Positions 7,889-15,933 of a DNA stretch of 42,437 nt are shown here, piece by piece (the stretch's first letter is position 1; each line of letters begins with the position of its first letter). Made by a program: the position numbers and the translations under genes. The notes under the pieces were generated by a model, which saw nothing but the letters and a program-made list of their open reading frames with translations, did no database searches and was not told the DNA's origin. The DNA comes from Chitinophagaceae bacterium (GTDB taxonomy: Bacteria > Bacteroidota > Bacteroidia > Chitinophagales > Chitinophagaceae): the NCBI GenBank assembly GCA_027484165.1, contig JAIXWH010000100.1:1-42437 (forward strand). Direction: 5' to 3'.

Positions 7889-9531
7889 TAGTTGATTTTA
7901 ACAGCACTTTCTAATGCTCCGAATTCCAATTTTAATTTTTCTTTCGATTTAGATGTATCTGTATTTGATATGTTGATACCTGCATTTCTTTCACCGCTGA
8001 CTCTGAATAAATTTTCTGCCTGATTGGTGTATTCCAAATGGTTAAAATTTATTTTATCGCTGTTGGTGATATCCACAACAGGATTAGTTTCTTCTGAATA
8101 CACAGTCACATTATTAAAGAAAAGCGAAGATGCTTCCTGTATATCTATCCCCTGCTTTGCATGGATTTTAATATTATTGAAACGAATATTCTCAATATGC
8201 TTTTCTGGCAATCCTCTTACAAAAATGGCTTTTTCGGCTCCGTTACAATAAACGTTTGAAATATTGAAGTTTTTAAATGCAGGTGTTGTTTCATCAACGG
8301 GCTTCATTTCCACTTTAGGCAATTCTCTTTTTTCACCTGCTAACGGAATTGGATCTTTTGCAGCGTAGTACATATCGAACAAAATCGCTTCACCAACAAT
8401 ATCTTTCATGTAGATGTCTTTAATGTCAATATTCTCAACTACTCCACCTCTACCTCTGGTTGTTTTAAAACGGAGACCGATATCTGTTCCGATGAAAGTA
8501 CAGTTAGAAACTTTAACATTCTTAACTCCGCCGCTCATTTCACTTCCAATCACAAAGCCCCCATGTGAAGCGTAAACTGTGCAACCTTTGATGGTTACAT
8601 TTTCTGTAGGCGTATTTCTTTTTCTACCTTCGGCATCTCTTCCGCTCTTCATACAAAGTGCATCATCACCCACATCAAAAACAGAGTTTTCAATCCATAC
8701 ATTCTTACAGCTCTCTACATCAATACCATCGCCATTTTGAGCATAAAAAGGATTTTTAACAATGATATTTTTAACTGTTAGATTTTCGCACATTAATGGA
8801 TGTAAACACCAGGCAGCTGAATTCTGAAAAGTAACCCCCTGTAACAATACATTTTTACAACTAGTAAATAAAATCATGTTGGGACGTAAAAAATCTTTTA
8901 CGCTATCGTAAAACAAATCTGTTTTTTCGTTTTTGATGGCTCCAGGATTATTATACTGTGTTCCTTTCAAAGATTTTTCTGAAGGGTACCAAGTTTTTTT
9001 ATCCTCACTCAATACGCCTCCTCTTTCAATTAATCTTTTCCATTGAGAAGGATTCAATTTGTCTTTTTTAACCATTCTCCATGCATCACCATTACCATCT
9101 ATAATGCCATTTCCTGTAATAGCAATATTCACAGCATTTTCAGCAGAAATTGGAGATTGGTTTCTCATTTGTGGAATCCCTTCCCAGTTTGTTTTTACTA
9201 ACTTATATTCATTAAAATCTTTAGTAAAAAGTAAAGTTGCTCCTCTTGATACATGAAGGTTTACATTACTTTTCAATTTCAATGGACCGGTTAACCAAAT
9301 GCCCGAAGGAACCATAACTACACCTCCGCCTTTTTGTTGACATTTATCAATGGCCTGATTAATAGCTTGCGTATTTAGAAAAAAGCAATCTCCTTTTGCA
9401 CCGAATGTGACGATATTGAAGGTGTCTTTTTTGAATTGTGGTTGCTGCACATTTTCAAAAGCTGAATTGGCTTTAACCGATGCTGAAAAACCAATTAAAA
9501 TTAGTCCAATGATGTAGGAATATTTTTTCAT
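7888..9531 (-). CDS. GH28 polygalacturonase-family glycoside hydrolase
   Basis: This enzyme hydrolyses galacturonan or rhamnogalacturonan chains. It has 547 aa from the chosen start, MKKYSYIIGLILIGFSASVKA, a good signal peptide. An in-frame ATG at 9594 adds 21 non-signal-like residues and lies within the shared regulatory block, so I rejected it. The beta-helix begins with FNIVTFGAKGDCFFLNTQAI. Catalytic motifs are NGDGID (about 265-270), VGDDALCMKSG (Asp-Asp at about 289-290), SHGGFVIGSE (His323) and LRFKTTRGRGG. It is the first gene of the catabolic operon and overlaps GH105 by one base. A paralogue with the same motif order lies at 40645-42156. Exo-acting or rhamnogalacturonan-specific activity is possible; the exact specificity cannot be read from the sequence. 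Confidence 0.92.
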   Translation of the reverse strand: MKKYSYIIGLILIGFSASVKANSAFENVQQPQFKKDTFNIVTFGAKGDCFFLNTQAINQAIDKCQQKGGGVVMVPSGIWLTGPLKLKSNVNLHVSRGATLLFTKDFNEYKLVKTNWEGIPQMRNQSPISAENAVNIAITGNGIIDGNGDAWRMVKKDKLNPSQWKRLIERGGVLSEDKKTWYPSEKSLKGTQYNNPGAIKNEKTDLFYDSVKDFLRPNMILFTSCKNVLLQGVTFQNSAAWCLHPLMCENLTVKNIIVKNPFYAQNGDGIDVESCKNVWIENSVFDVGDDALCMKSGRDAEGRKRNTPTENVTIKGCTVYASHGGFVIGSEMSGGVKNVKVSNCTFIGTDIGLRFKTTRGRGGVVENIDIKDIYMKDIVGEAILFDMYYAAKDPIPLAGEKRELPKVEMKPVDETTPAFKNFNISNVYCNGAEKAIFVRGLPEKHIENIRFNNIKIHAKQGIDIQEASSLFFNNVTVYSEETNPVVDITNSDKINFNHLEYTNQAENLFRVSGERNAGINISNTDTSKSKEKLKLEFGALESAVKIN

Positions 9532-9576
9532 TTTTAAAGTTGAATATTTCGTTGTTTTTGAATGATCAAGATAGCA

Positions 9577-9644
9577 CAAAATGGCTCTTTTCACTATAAA
9601 AAAGGGGCTGTTTCAGTATATATATTTACGCAAACGATACCATT
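9577..9644 (-). promoter_or_regulatory. Upstream regulatory block of the GH28-uxaC operon, shared with 34094-34150
   Basis: In gene direction the block has a pseudo-palindrome (TGGTATCGTTTGCGT, 9628-9642), an AT-rich stretch TAAATATATA, then AAAAGAG-nn-ATTTTG and TATCTTGA, ending about 45 bp before the GH28 start. TATCTTGA is close to the Bacteroidota -7 element TAnnTTTG, but no convincing -33 element is seen. Almost the same series of elements occurs upstream of the giant-protein operon. The intergenic stretch 9532-9672 has no ORF. Confidence 0.6.
9625..9644. promoter_or_regulatory. Putative LacI-family operator, copy 1
   Basis: The core ACGCAAACGATACCA is centred on CG and partly matches the general LacI-family pattern TGnAAnCGnTTnCA. 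Very similar cores are found at 34131-34150 (ATGCAAACGTTCCCA) and 40463-40482 (ACGCAATCGTTACCG), each flanked by TTT on the left. It is about 95 bp upstream of the GH28 start, so it could bind a repressor or activator. The regulator is not in this window. Confidence 0.5.
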
Positions 9645-9672
9645 ATCCCTATCAAATTATCGATTATAAGAT

Positions 9673-10107
9673 TTAAACTATTTTAACGGCTTGCCTTGCC
9701 AATAATTTCCATTTTCTATGCTCTTTTTTCCACACTAATAATATTTTCAAATGGACTTCTCCGGGCGTTCCTTTGTCGTTGGTTACCGCATCCATTTTAA
9801 ATCTAACAATGGCTACATTTCCTGAAACAAGAATGCTTTGTTCTGAAATATCCATGGTCACAAAATCCGATTTTCCGGATGATATTTTTTTGATAAAGGC
9901 ATCTTTACCTTCAATAGTTCCTCCAGAGTGGCCATAACTCAATTGATCAGATGTCAGTCGATCAAGCATTAAGCTGTCGGCATCAATCATTGCCAATTTC
10001 AATTGCTCTACTTTTAATTGTATTTCTTTTTCAGTTTTACTTTGTGAGAAGCCAAAATGGCAAATAGTAATAAAGCCAAAAAGTAATATCAAATTTTTCA
10101 TCTTCAT
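9673..10107 (-). CDS. Small secreted DUF4440/SnoaL-like (NTF2-fold) protein
   Basis: The 144-aa product has a signal peptide (NLILLFGFITICHFGFSQ) and one domain of about 120 residues. That domain fits the DUF4440/NTF2-like pattern: helix-rich start KEIQLKVEQLKLAMIDADSLML, the middle YGHSGGTIEGKDAFIKKI, and the end LLVWKKEHRKWKLLARQAV. Such proteins are cone-shaped small-ligand binders or enzymes of many types; no specific catalytic residues can be assigned. Its ATG overlaps the GH43 stop as ATGA; a second ATG six bases later (10101) is an alternative start. As the last gene of the long run starting at 34020, it is likely translated with GH43. A role in handling a sugar or lactone product is only a guess. 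Confidence 0.75.
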   Translation of the reverse strand: MKMKNLILLFGFITICHFGFSQSKTEKEIQLKVEQLKLAMIDADSLMLDRLTSDQLSYGHSGGTIEGKDAFIKKISSGKSDFVTMDISEQSILVSGNVAIVRFKMDAVTNDKGTPGEVHLKILLVWKKEHRKWKLLARQAVKIV

Positions 10108-11708
10108 TTTTTTATTTTAAACCATTCAAAATCTGCTGAACCGCAATCATTGTTTTTAATTTCACCAGCTGCAAATAATCCAACCTTTGCTCCCACCCAT
10201 TTACCCTGCTTCGGAGTAAAATTGCTTGCTGCTTCGATATAATTTTTATTATCAAAACTATAACTGAATTTACAAGTGTTAGCGTCCACTATCTTTACTT
10301 TGAGATAAACCTCCTGATTAGGCTTTATAGTATCCAATACGCTTATCTCTTCTGGTTTATTTTCTGAAGCCTTCTTACTCATTGCATTTACAATACAGAT
10401 TTGACTTCCAATTTTTTGAAGACCGATATAGCTGTAATCATAACCAAACACAATCAATCCACATTTTTCTTTATCCACTAAAGGATGAAATGTCAACTTG
10501 GTAGTTGCTTCGAATTGCTCTGCAGGAAACTTTTGCATCAGCAGATTTGGATGATTGTATAGATTTTTTAAACTATCAGAAAAATACCTAGCGTAGAGTT
10601 TGAGTTGATGAGGACTAAGGAAGCTAAACGTTTCCTTAGGATTAGCCTGCCACTGCCAGTTTTTATCAAGACTTGAGCGATCAAATTCATCAGTGCTTAT
10701 TGCTTTATCAAATGAATTTTCAAAACCTTTCAGATCTGAAACAGGATAATGAAATTGCATCACAGGCTCACCGATTCCATCGCCGACTTTATCCTCACCT
10801 ATTAAAGGCCAATTGTCTTTCCATTTCATGGGCTGAAGATGTACTATTCTTCCATAAACATCTTTATCCTGAAAATGAATAAACCAATTTGTTCCTTTTT
10901 GGGTTTGAACCCAGGCCCCTTGATGAGGTCCGTTAACTTTACTACCACCTTGATTCATGACCACTTTTCTTTCGTATGGACCATAAACAGATTTACTTCT
11001 CAATACAATCTGCCAACCTGTCCCTACACCTCCTGCCGGAGCAAAAATATAGTAGTATCCATTGCTCTTATAAAACTTAGGGCCTTCTACTGTTGGATCC
11101 ATTTGATGCCCATCGTAAATAATTTTTCCATCGTTGAGAATCTTAGTGCCCTCAGTATTCATCTCTTTAACCGTAATGATACTTTTTATTCCGGCTCTGC
11201 TTCCTGCATAAGCGTGAACAAGATAGGCCTTACCGTTATCATCCCATAAAGGACAAGGGTCTATCAGTCCTTTGCCTGCTGCAACCAAAACTGGTTTTGT
11301 CCAAGGTCCATTATAACTTTTAGACTTAATCATATAGATTCCAAAATCTGGATCTGGATAATAGATGAAGTATTCATTTTGATGAAAACGAATGGATGGA
11401 GCCCATACTCCACAACCATGATGTACGGATGAATAATAATCCTCAGGAACCAAACGATCTAATGCGTAACCCTGTAATTTCCAATTGACCAAATCTTTTG
11501 AGATTAAAACAGGTAAACCCGGCACATGATTAAAACTAGATGCTGTCATCACAAAAGTGTCACCCACTCTTATGGCATCGGGGTCACTAAAATCCTGATG
11601 AATAATTGGATTTTCATAGTTAGCATTTTGACAGATTGCTTTATTAATAAACAAACTAAATGCAACTATACCCAATAATTGAAATCGATTCTTAATTTTT
11701 GTTTTCAT
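10104..11708 (-). CDS. GH43 glycoside hydrolase (arabinofuranosidase/xylosidase type) with C-terminal beta-sandwich
   Basis: The 534-aa secreted enzyme has a signal peptide ending near INKAICQ. The five-bladed propeller follows (about 30-310) with the three GH43 acidic residues visible: Asp42 in DFSDPDAIRVGD (base), Asp150 in IDPCPLWDD (pKa modulator) and Glu208 in TVEGPKFY (acid). ASSFNHVPGLPVLISKDL is typical of the beta-xylosidase/arabinofuranosidase-like subfamilies. Residues about 340-534 form a concanavalin-like domain (DUF1349/GH43_C2 type), ending SADFEWFKI. In a pectin cluster it would trim arabinose or xylose side chains, which is an inference from context. It starts 3 bp after the oxidoreductase gene and ends in a 4-bp overlap with the DUF4440 gene. 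Confidence 0.9.
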   Translation of the reverse strand: MKTKIKNRFQLLGIVAFSLFINKAICQNANYENPIIHQDFSDPDAIRVGDTFVMTASSFNHVPGLPVLISKDLVNWKLQGYALDRLVPEDYYSSVHHGCGVWAPSIRFHQNEYFIYYPDPDFGIYMIKSKSYNGPWTKPVLVAAGKGLIDPCPLWDDNGKAYLVHAYAGSRAGIKSIITVKEMNTEGTKILNDGKIIYDGHQMDPTVEGPKFYKSNGYYYIFAPAGGVGTGWQIVLRSKSVYGPYERKVVMNQGGSKVNGPHQGAWVQTQKGTNWFIHFQDKDVYGRIVHLQPMKWKDNWPLIGEDKVGDGIGEPVMQFHYPVSDLKGFENSFDKAISTDEFDRSSLDKNWQWQANPKETFSFLSPHQLKLYARYFSDSLKNLYNHPNLLMQKFPAEQFEATTKLTFHPLVDKEKCGLIVFGYDYSYIGLQKIGSQICIVNAMSKKASENKPEEISVLDTIKPNQEVYLKVKIVDANTCKFSYSFDNKNYIEAASNFTPKQGKWVGAKVGLFAAGEIKNNDCGSADFEWFKIKK

Positions 11709-11711
11709 TTT

Positions 11712-12782
11712 TTAAGTAAGTTTAATGACTCTTTTTTCTTCACTACTTTTAAAAGCAGCTTCGATAATTTTTATAACATTCATCCCTTCCTCAGCACTAA
11801 CAGGCAAAGGATCGTTAAAGCATATACTTTTATAAAGTGAATCATAATAACGCATATAATCGCCTTGCGGCGAAATCACTTTTTCTCTTATTACAGTACC
11901 GTTAAGTTCCGTATTCAAAATACCTGCAGTCTCTGCTAATTCTTTACCCCAATCTTTTTCATCAGGCATTCTTCCTGATAAGAGATGTCTTTCCTGAACA
12001 TCTGAACGATGTTTAACGAAAGATCCCTTACATCCATGTAGTACAAATGCGGGGATTGCTTCTCTCACTTGATAGCTTGCTTTCAATCGAACTCTAAAAT
12101 TTTCATAATAAAGCAACACCTCAAAATAATCATCCACTTTTGAAACAGGGCGCATATTAAATATATCCGCAAATACATACTCAGGCCATCCAAATAATAC
12201 CAGAGCCTGATCGATGAGATGAGAGCCCAAATCATACAAACAACCTGTCCCCTTGTGATTAATTTCTTTATGCAATTTATAACTCAAATTTTCATCAAAT
12301 CTGTCATAATGAAATTCTGCTTCTCTAATTTCACCAATTAGCTTTTGATCCAATAATTTTTTTATCGCTAAAAAATCGCTATCGAATCTTCGGTTATGGT
12401 ATACTGTTAGTATTTTATTTTTTTCTTGAGCAAGAGCAATCAAGATTTCACATTGCTCTACGGTTGGCGTAAATGGTTTTTCAATCACCACATGTTTTCT
12501 TGCTTCGAGTGCTTTTTTGGCAAATTCGAAGTGAGTGACATTAGGTGTGTTTACAATCACCAAATCGATATTGTCATCCGCCAGCATTTCATCAAGACTT
12601 CTATACTGAATAGTTCCCGGATATTTTTCAATGGTGATATTATTTTCACGCTCCCAGATTGCATATAATTTAAAATAGGGATGAGTAATAATGAATGGGG
12701 CATGAAAAACAACTCCGCTCATTCCAATGGAACATAGTGCAGTATTAATGATTTGATTTTCTATTGTTGCTCTGGATTCCAA
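11712..12782 (-). CDS. Gfo/Idh/MocA-family oxidoreductase
   Basis: A 356-aa NAD(P)-dependent sugar or cyclitol dehydrogenase of the Gfo/Idh/MocA superfamily, without a signal peptide. The Rossmann fold starts at about 13 with the nucleotide loop CSIGMSGVVFHAPF, where the first Gly of the usual GxGxxG is Ser. Other visible motifs are VNTPNVTHFEFAKKAL, the family signature VVIEKPFTPT (Glu101-Lys102-Pro103) and YDLGSHLIDQALVLFG with the conserved His. The substrate is not evident; a uronate-, rhamnose- or galactose-derived sugar is plausible from context. It is the only cytoplasmic-looking enzyme in the 9673-15915 enzyme group. Its ATG lies 22 bp inside the 3' end of the CE8 gene, so the two are coupled. 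Confidence 0.88.
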   Translation of the reverse strand: MESRATIENQIINTALCSIGMSGVVFHAPFIITHPYFKLYAIWERENNITIEKYPGTIQYRSLDEMLADDNIDLVIVNTPNVTHFEFAKKALEARKHVVIEKPFTPTVEQCEILIALAQEKNKILTVYHNRRFDSDFLAIKKLLDQKLIGEIREAEFHYDRFDENLSYKLHKEINHKGTGCLYDLGSHLIDQALVLFGWPEYVFADIFNMRPVSKVDDYFEVLLYYENFRVRLKASYQVREAIPAFVLHGCKGSFVKHRSDVQERHLLSGRMPDEKDWGKELAETAGILNTELNGTVIREKVISPQGDYMRYYDSLYKSICFNDPLPVSAEEGMNVIKIIEAAFKSSEEKRVIKLT

Positions 12783-13711
12783 TTTCCTAAAATATTTTTG
12801 AGGGTGTATTTTGATGCTTCTTCTTCGGTGAGCTGTTTACTCCATTTTACTCTTAAATCTCTATTTGCTCCGGGACCAGAACTATTATATTCTGCATATC
12901 TAGCAGTCGATTCATTATTAGGATTTTTCCAGTTGCTCCATCCTTCAGAAATTATATGACTTCCCATCCAGCAATTCAAATAAGTAACGCTGGCTGTAGG
13001 ACTCCAGGGCCTTCCCAATGACACTTTATTGATATTTGTGTCTGCAGTTAATTTGCAATTTCTAAAAACAAAACCATAAGGAATGATACTGTTGGTAGAA
13101 GCTGCAGTTACATGAGAATTCTTTTTAGAATGCAAATGACAACTATCAAACAAAGCTGTTGAAGCTCCAAAAATAAAATCTGTTGTTCCTTCTATATAAC
13201 AGTTATTGAAATATTGTTTGCTCCCACTTCCGCTTAAAAACAAAACATCCTGAAAGCCAACCATTGAACATTTTTTAAAAGAAGCTCTTGTACCTTCAAC
13301 TCTTAAAGCAACGGCTTGCCCCTCAGTAAAACCCGCATTGTTTTGAAAAGTGATTCCCTCGGCGTGAAAATCATTTCCGTATACAAATACAGAAGCGCAA
13401 GTCCATGTATTCAAAGTATCTCCATTTTCAAGTCTGGTTCCTGCATGATTATCATAAGTAATGATTGTTGTTGCTTTATTATCTCCAATTAAAGTAACAT
13501 TATTTTTTGTGGCATCAACTGTGATAACTTCTTTATAAATTCCTTCTTTAATTTTAATGATTGTTTTCTTTTTGCAATTAGATGGCACCGCATCCAGTGC
13601 AGACTGAATCGTTCTAAAATCAGCTTTACCTTCTTTAGCTACTGTTATTACTTTTTGTGCCTCAGAACTAAAAAAAATAAAAAAAAATAAGATGGAAAGT
13701 AAATATTTCAT
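12761..13711 (-). CDS. Pectin methylesterase (CE8), canonical
   Basis: A 316-aa secreted enzyme that removes methyl esters from homogalacturonan, preparing it for pectate lyase and polygalacturonase. The signal peptide is MKYLLSILFFFIFFSSEAQ. The beta-helix opens with GKADFRTIQSALDAV. All key residues are in canonical motifs: Gln132 in GQAVALRV, Asp155 in QDVLF, Asp178 in TDFIFG, and Arg234 in LGRPW. The C-terminal part has ARYAEYNSSGPGA, also typical. It lies 3 bp downstream of the CE12 gene and overlaps the oxidoreductase by 22 bp. Compared with the CE8 at 4992-5990 it is much closer to plant and bacterial reference enzymes. Confidence 0.95.
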   Translation of the reverse strand: MKYLLSILFFFIFFSSEAQKVITVAKEGKADFRTIQSALDAVPSNCKKKTIIKIKEGIYKEVITVDATKNNVTLIGDNKATTIITYDNHAGTRLENGDTLNTWTCASVFVYGNDFHAEGITFQNNAGFTEGQAVALRVEGTRASFKKCSMVGFQDVLFLSGSGSKQYFNNCYIEGTTDFIFGASTALFDSCHLHSKKNSHVTAASTNSIIPYGFVFRNCKLTADTNINKVSLGRPWSPTASVTYLNCWMGSHIISEGWSNWKNPNNESTARYAEYNSSGPGANRDLRVKWSKQLTEEEASKYTLKNILGNWNPEQQ

Positions 13712-13714
13712 TTA

Positions 13715-14470
13715 TTACTTTTTGATTGGCTTTATAATTCTATCTGCTAAATCAGCAAATTTTACTTTCAATTCTGCCAACGCCATTTGAGCTACCAATC
13801 TTGCTCCCAATTCCGAATAATGTGTATTATCTTCTTTACCATCAGGATAATTGGGATGTTCTCCTGGCTTAACTTGTAAGAATAACAGTCTGGAATTCTC
13901 CACACCAAATTTATCGTGGAGCGCCATGGTTTTTTGATCTAAATCTATCATTTGAACATTTTCAGAAATAGCCACTTCTCTTGCAGCAGCAGAGTAATCT
14001 TTGTGTGTTTCAATAGCATGCCCAGTTGAATCAAATTTTCTTCTGCTAACAGGTGTAAATAAAACGGGGGTTGCTTTTTTAGCACGGGCTTCATGGATAA
14101 ATTTTTGAAGATTTGATTTGTACTCTTCCAAAGTAGTGTAACGTTCTTTTTTTTCTTTAGATTCATCATTATGTCCAAATTCAATAAAAACATAATCCTC
14201 TTCCTGCACATTATCAATCACTGATTGCCAAATACCTTCTGATATAAACGTCTTGGTGCTTCTTCCATTTTTGGCTTTATTAACTACAGTCACAGCAGAT
14301 GTATCCCAAAAATAACTGAACGGCATTCCCCATCCTGTTTCAGGATACGACTTTGGTTCTTTAATGCTCATAGTACTGTCGCCACACATCCAAATGGTAA
14401 TTTTCTTCTTAGTGGGCAATACGAAAGCTAGAGATAATAACCCTATTGCTATTAAAAGTAATTTCTTCAT
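13715..14470 (-). CDS. Rhamnogalacturonan acetylesterase (CE12, SGNH hydrolase)
   Basis: A 251-aa secreted SGNH/GDSL esterase that would deacetylate rhamnogalacturonan I. The signal peptide covers about 1-20 (LLLIAIGLLSLAFVLP). Catalytic blocks are WMCGDSTMS with Ser32 (block I), GRSTKTF with Gly (block II), IEFGHNDESK with Asn (block III), and EDNTHYSELGARLVA with Asp and His (block V). The length of about 250 aa fits CE12. It overlaps the PL1 gene by 4 bp and is 3 bp from the CE8 gene. Xylan or other acetylated glycans are possible substrates for related enzymes, but the neighbours favour pectin. Confidence 0.92.
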   Translation of the reverse strand: MKKLLLIAIGLLSLAFVLPTKKKITIWMCGDSTMSIKEPKSYPETGWGMPFSYFWDTSAVTVVNKAKNGRSTKTFISEGIWQSVIDNVQEEDYVFIEFGHNDESKEKKERYTTLEEYKSNLQKFIHEARAKKATPVLFTPVSRRKFDSTGHAIETHKDYSAAAREVAISENVQMIDLDQKTMALHDKFGVENSRLLFLQVKPGEHPNYPDGKEDNTHYSELGARLVAQMALAELKVKFADLADRIIKPIKK

Positions 14471-15915
14471 TTTACAAGTTGATTTAAATAGATTTCAATA
14501 TTGGTGTAATTTTTGTCTAATTTATACAAACTCGAATCTGTTGCATCATTCGGATTGAGTCCTTTTGAAATCTCCCAATCATCAGCCATTCCATCTTGAT
14601 CTGAATCTAAGGGTGCAGGCATTTGTTTTAAAGCAGGCCATGCATTTTGAGTTAACTCATATGATGTTCCGTGAGGATACCCACCCTGTACATCAATTAA
14701 TTTTCCTGTTCCTTCAATTACATTCTGAATGATTCGCTGATCCAATGTGTCTCTTTGAGGAAAGACACATCCTGATTTTTCAAGCACTTCTTTATATGCT
14801 ACAGCGGCTGTTGAAGTTTTAATTACAACTGTTGGAAATACTGATAAAACTATTGCAGAATCAAAATCCTCTTTTATACCATTGCTCAACTTTATTCCTA
14901 AATTATTATTTTGTGTTACTGAATCAAAACCATAAACTTCATTTCCATTAACATACCACTTACCATAAGGAATATCTTTGCTTCTCCAGGGATTTGCAAT
15001 TTGTTGTTTTACATTTTTAGAAGTTGAAGGCCCTGGCTTGTAGTAGTTATTTACAATATTATAAACTCCTCCTTCTCCGGCATAAACGTTGTTTACACCC
15101 CAATTATAAATAACATTATTTCTAAAATCAGCGAACTCTGATTTTGTATGTCTTATTCCATTAAACCTAGGAGTTCTGCTCTTGCAGTGTGCAAACAAAT
15201 TGTGATGAAAGCTGGAATGAAGTCCGCCCCATATTCCTCCATATCCATGATTTTCATAATCTGCATCGCCTGACTCGAAATGATAGGAATAATTGAGTGG
15301 TTCAGCTATCAAATTCCATTGCAAAGTGGTACTATCTCCTGCATAAATACTGATGGCTTCATCGGCGCTCCAGCTGAAACTGCAATGGTCAATGATTATA
15401 TTTTTTCTTTTCGTGCCACCAAAGGCATCATCGCCACCACTACCATCAACCATCCCTCCCTTTTGATTTTTATCTCCCAATCTGAATCTCATAAACCTTA
15501 CAATAATATTATCACCACCAATTGAAACAGTATGATCTGCAATACAAATGCCATCCCCAGGAGCTGACTGACCTGCGATTGTAACATTTCCTTGTATCAC
15601 TAATCTCTTTTCCAGATGAATGGTGCCAGAAACAGCAAACACAATAATTCTTTTGTATTTTTTTTCTGCTGCCTCCCTAAAACTTCCGGCTCCATTATCA
15701 TTAAGATTACTTACAACAAAGACTTTGCCTCCTCTACCTCCTGTGGTGTATTTACCATACCCCTCAGCTTCTGGAAATGCTATGGGTAACGTATCGATTA
15801 ATTTTGAAGAAGTAGAATTTTGTTGTAATGATTTACATCCAGTTGTTGAAATAAAAAAAAATGCAAGAACTAAAGCATTCACTAAAATCAGAGTGCTCAA
15901 TGCTTTATTTTTCAT
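14467..15915 (-). CDS. Pectate lyase (PL1 family), lipoprotein
   Basis: A 482-aa protein that cleaves polygalacturonate by beta-elimination. It begins with a lipoprotein signal peptide whose lipobox ISTTGC places the lipidated residue at Cys27. The residues after it (KSLQQ) lack the acidic run of known Bacteroidota surface-export signals, so a periplasm-facing anchor is possible. The PL1 beta-helix opens with FPEAEGYGKYTTGGRGGKVF and contains GSFREAAEKKYKRIIVFAVSGTI (positions about 75-98), VDGSGGDDAFGG, IIIDHCSFSWSADEAISIY and CKSRTPRFNGIRHTKSEFADF, which includes the candidate catalytic Arg. A short tail has SDQDGMADDWEISKGLNPND, a calcium-binding thrombospondin type 3-like segment. It starts 18 bp after the PorP/SprF gene and overlaps CE12 by 4 bp. 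Confidence 0.93.
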   Translation of the reverse strand: MKNKALSTLILVNALVLAFFFISTTGCKSLQQNSTSSKLIDTLPIAFPEAEGYGKYTTGGRGGKVFVVSNLNDNGAGSFREAAEKKYKRIIVFAVSGTIHLEKRLVIQGNVTIAGQSAPGDGICIADHTVSIGGDNIIVRFMRFRLGDKNQKGGMVDGSGGDDAFGGTKRKNIIIDHCSFSWSADEAISIYAGDSTTLQWNLIAEPLNYSYHFESGDADYENHGYGGIWGGLHSSFHHNLFAHCKSRTPRFNGIRHTKSEFADFRNNVIYNWGVNNVYAGEGGVYNIVNNYYKPGPSTSKNVKQQIANPWRSKDIPYGKWYVNGNEVYGFDSVTQNNNLGIKLSNGIKEDFDSAIVLSVFPTVVIKTSTAAVAYKEVLEKSGCVFPQRDTLDQRIIQNVIEGTGKLIDVQGGYPHGTSYELTQNAWPALKQMPAPLDSDQDGMADDWEISKGLNPNDATDSSLYKLDKNYTNIEIYLNQLVK

Positions 15916-15933
15916 CTAAATATTTATTAAAAA

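Noticed and set aside
9532-9594. Extended N-terminus of the first GH28 gene
   Set aside because: It would put 21 non-hydrophobic residues before a good signal peptide and overlap the regulatory block shared with 34094-34150.
10839-11249. Plus-strand open frame of 136 codons within the GH43 gene
   Set aside because: GH43 is certain on the other strand, with all three catalytic acids; the antisense frame has no recognisable features.
4992-13711. The two CE8 genes considered as a recent duplication
   Set aside because: Their motifs around the active site and much of the sequence differ greatly; they are distinct subfamilies, not recent copies.
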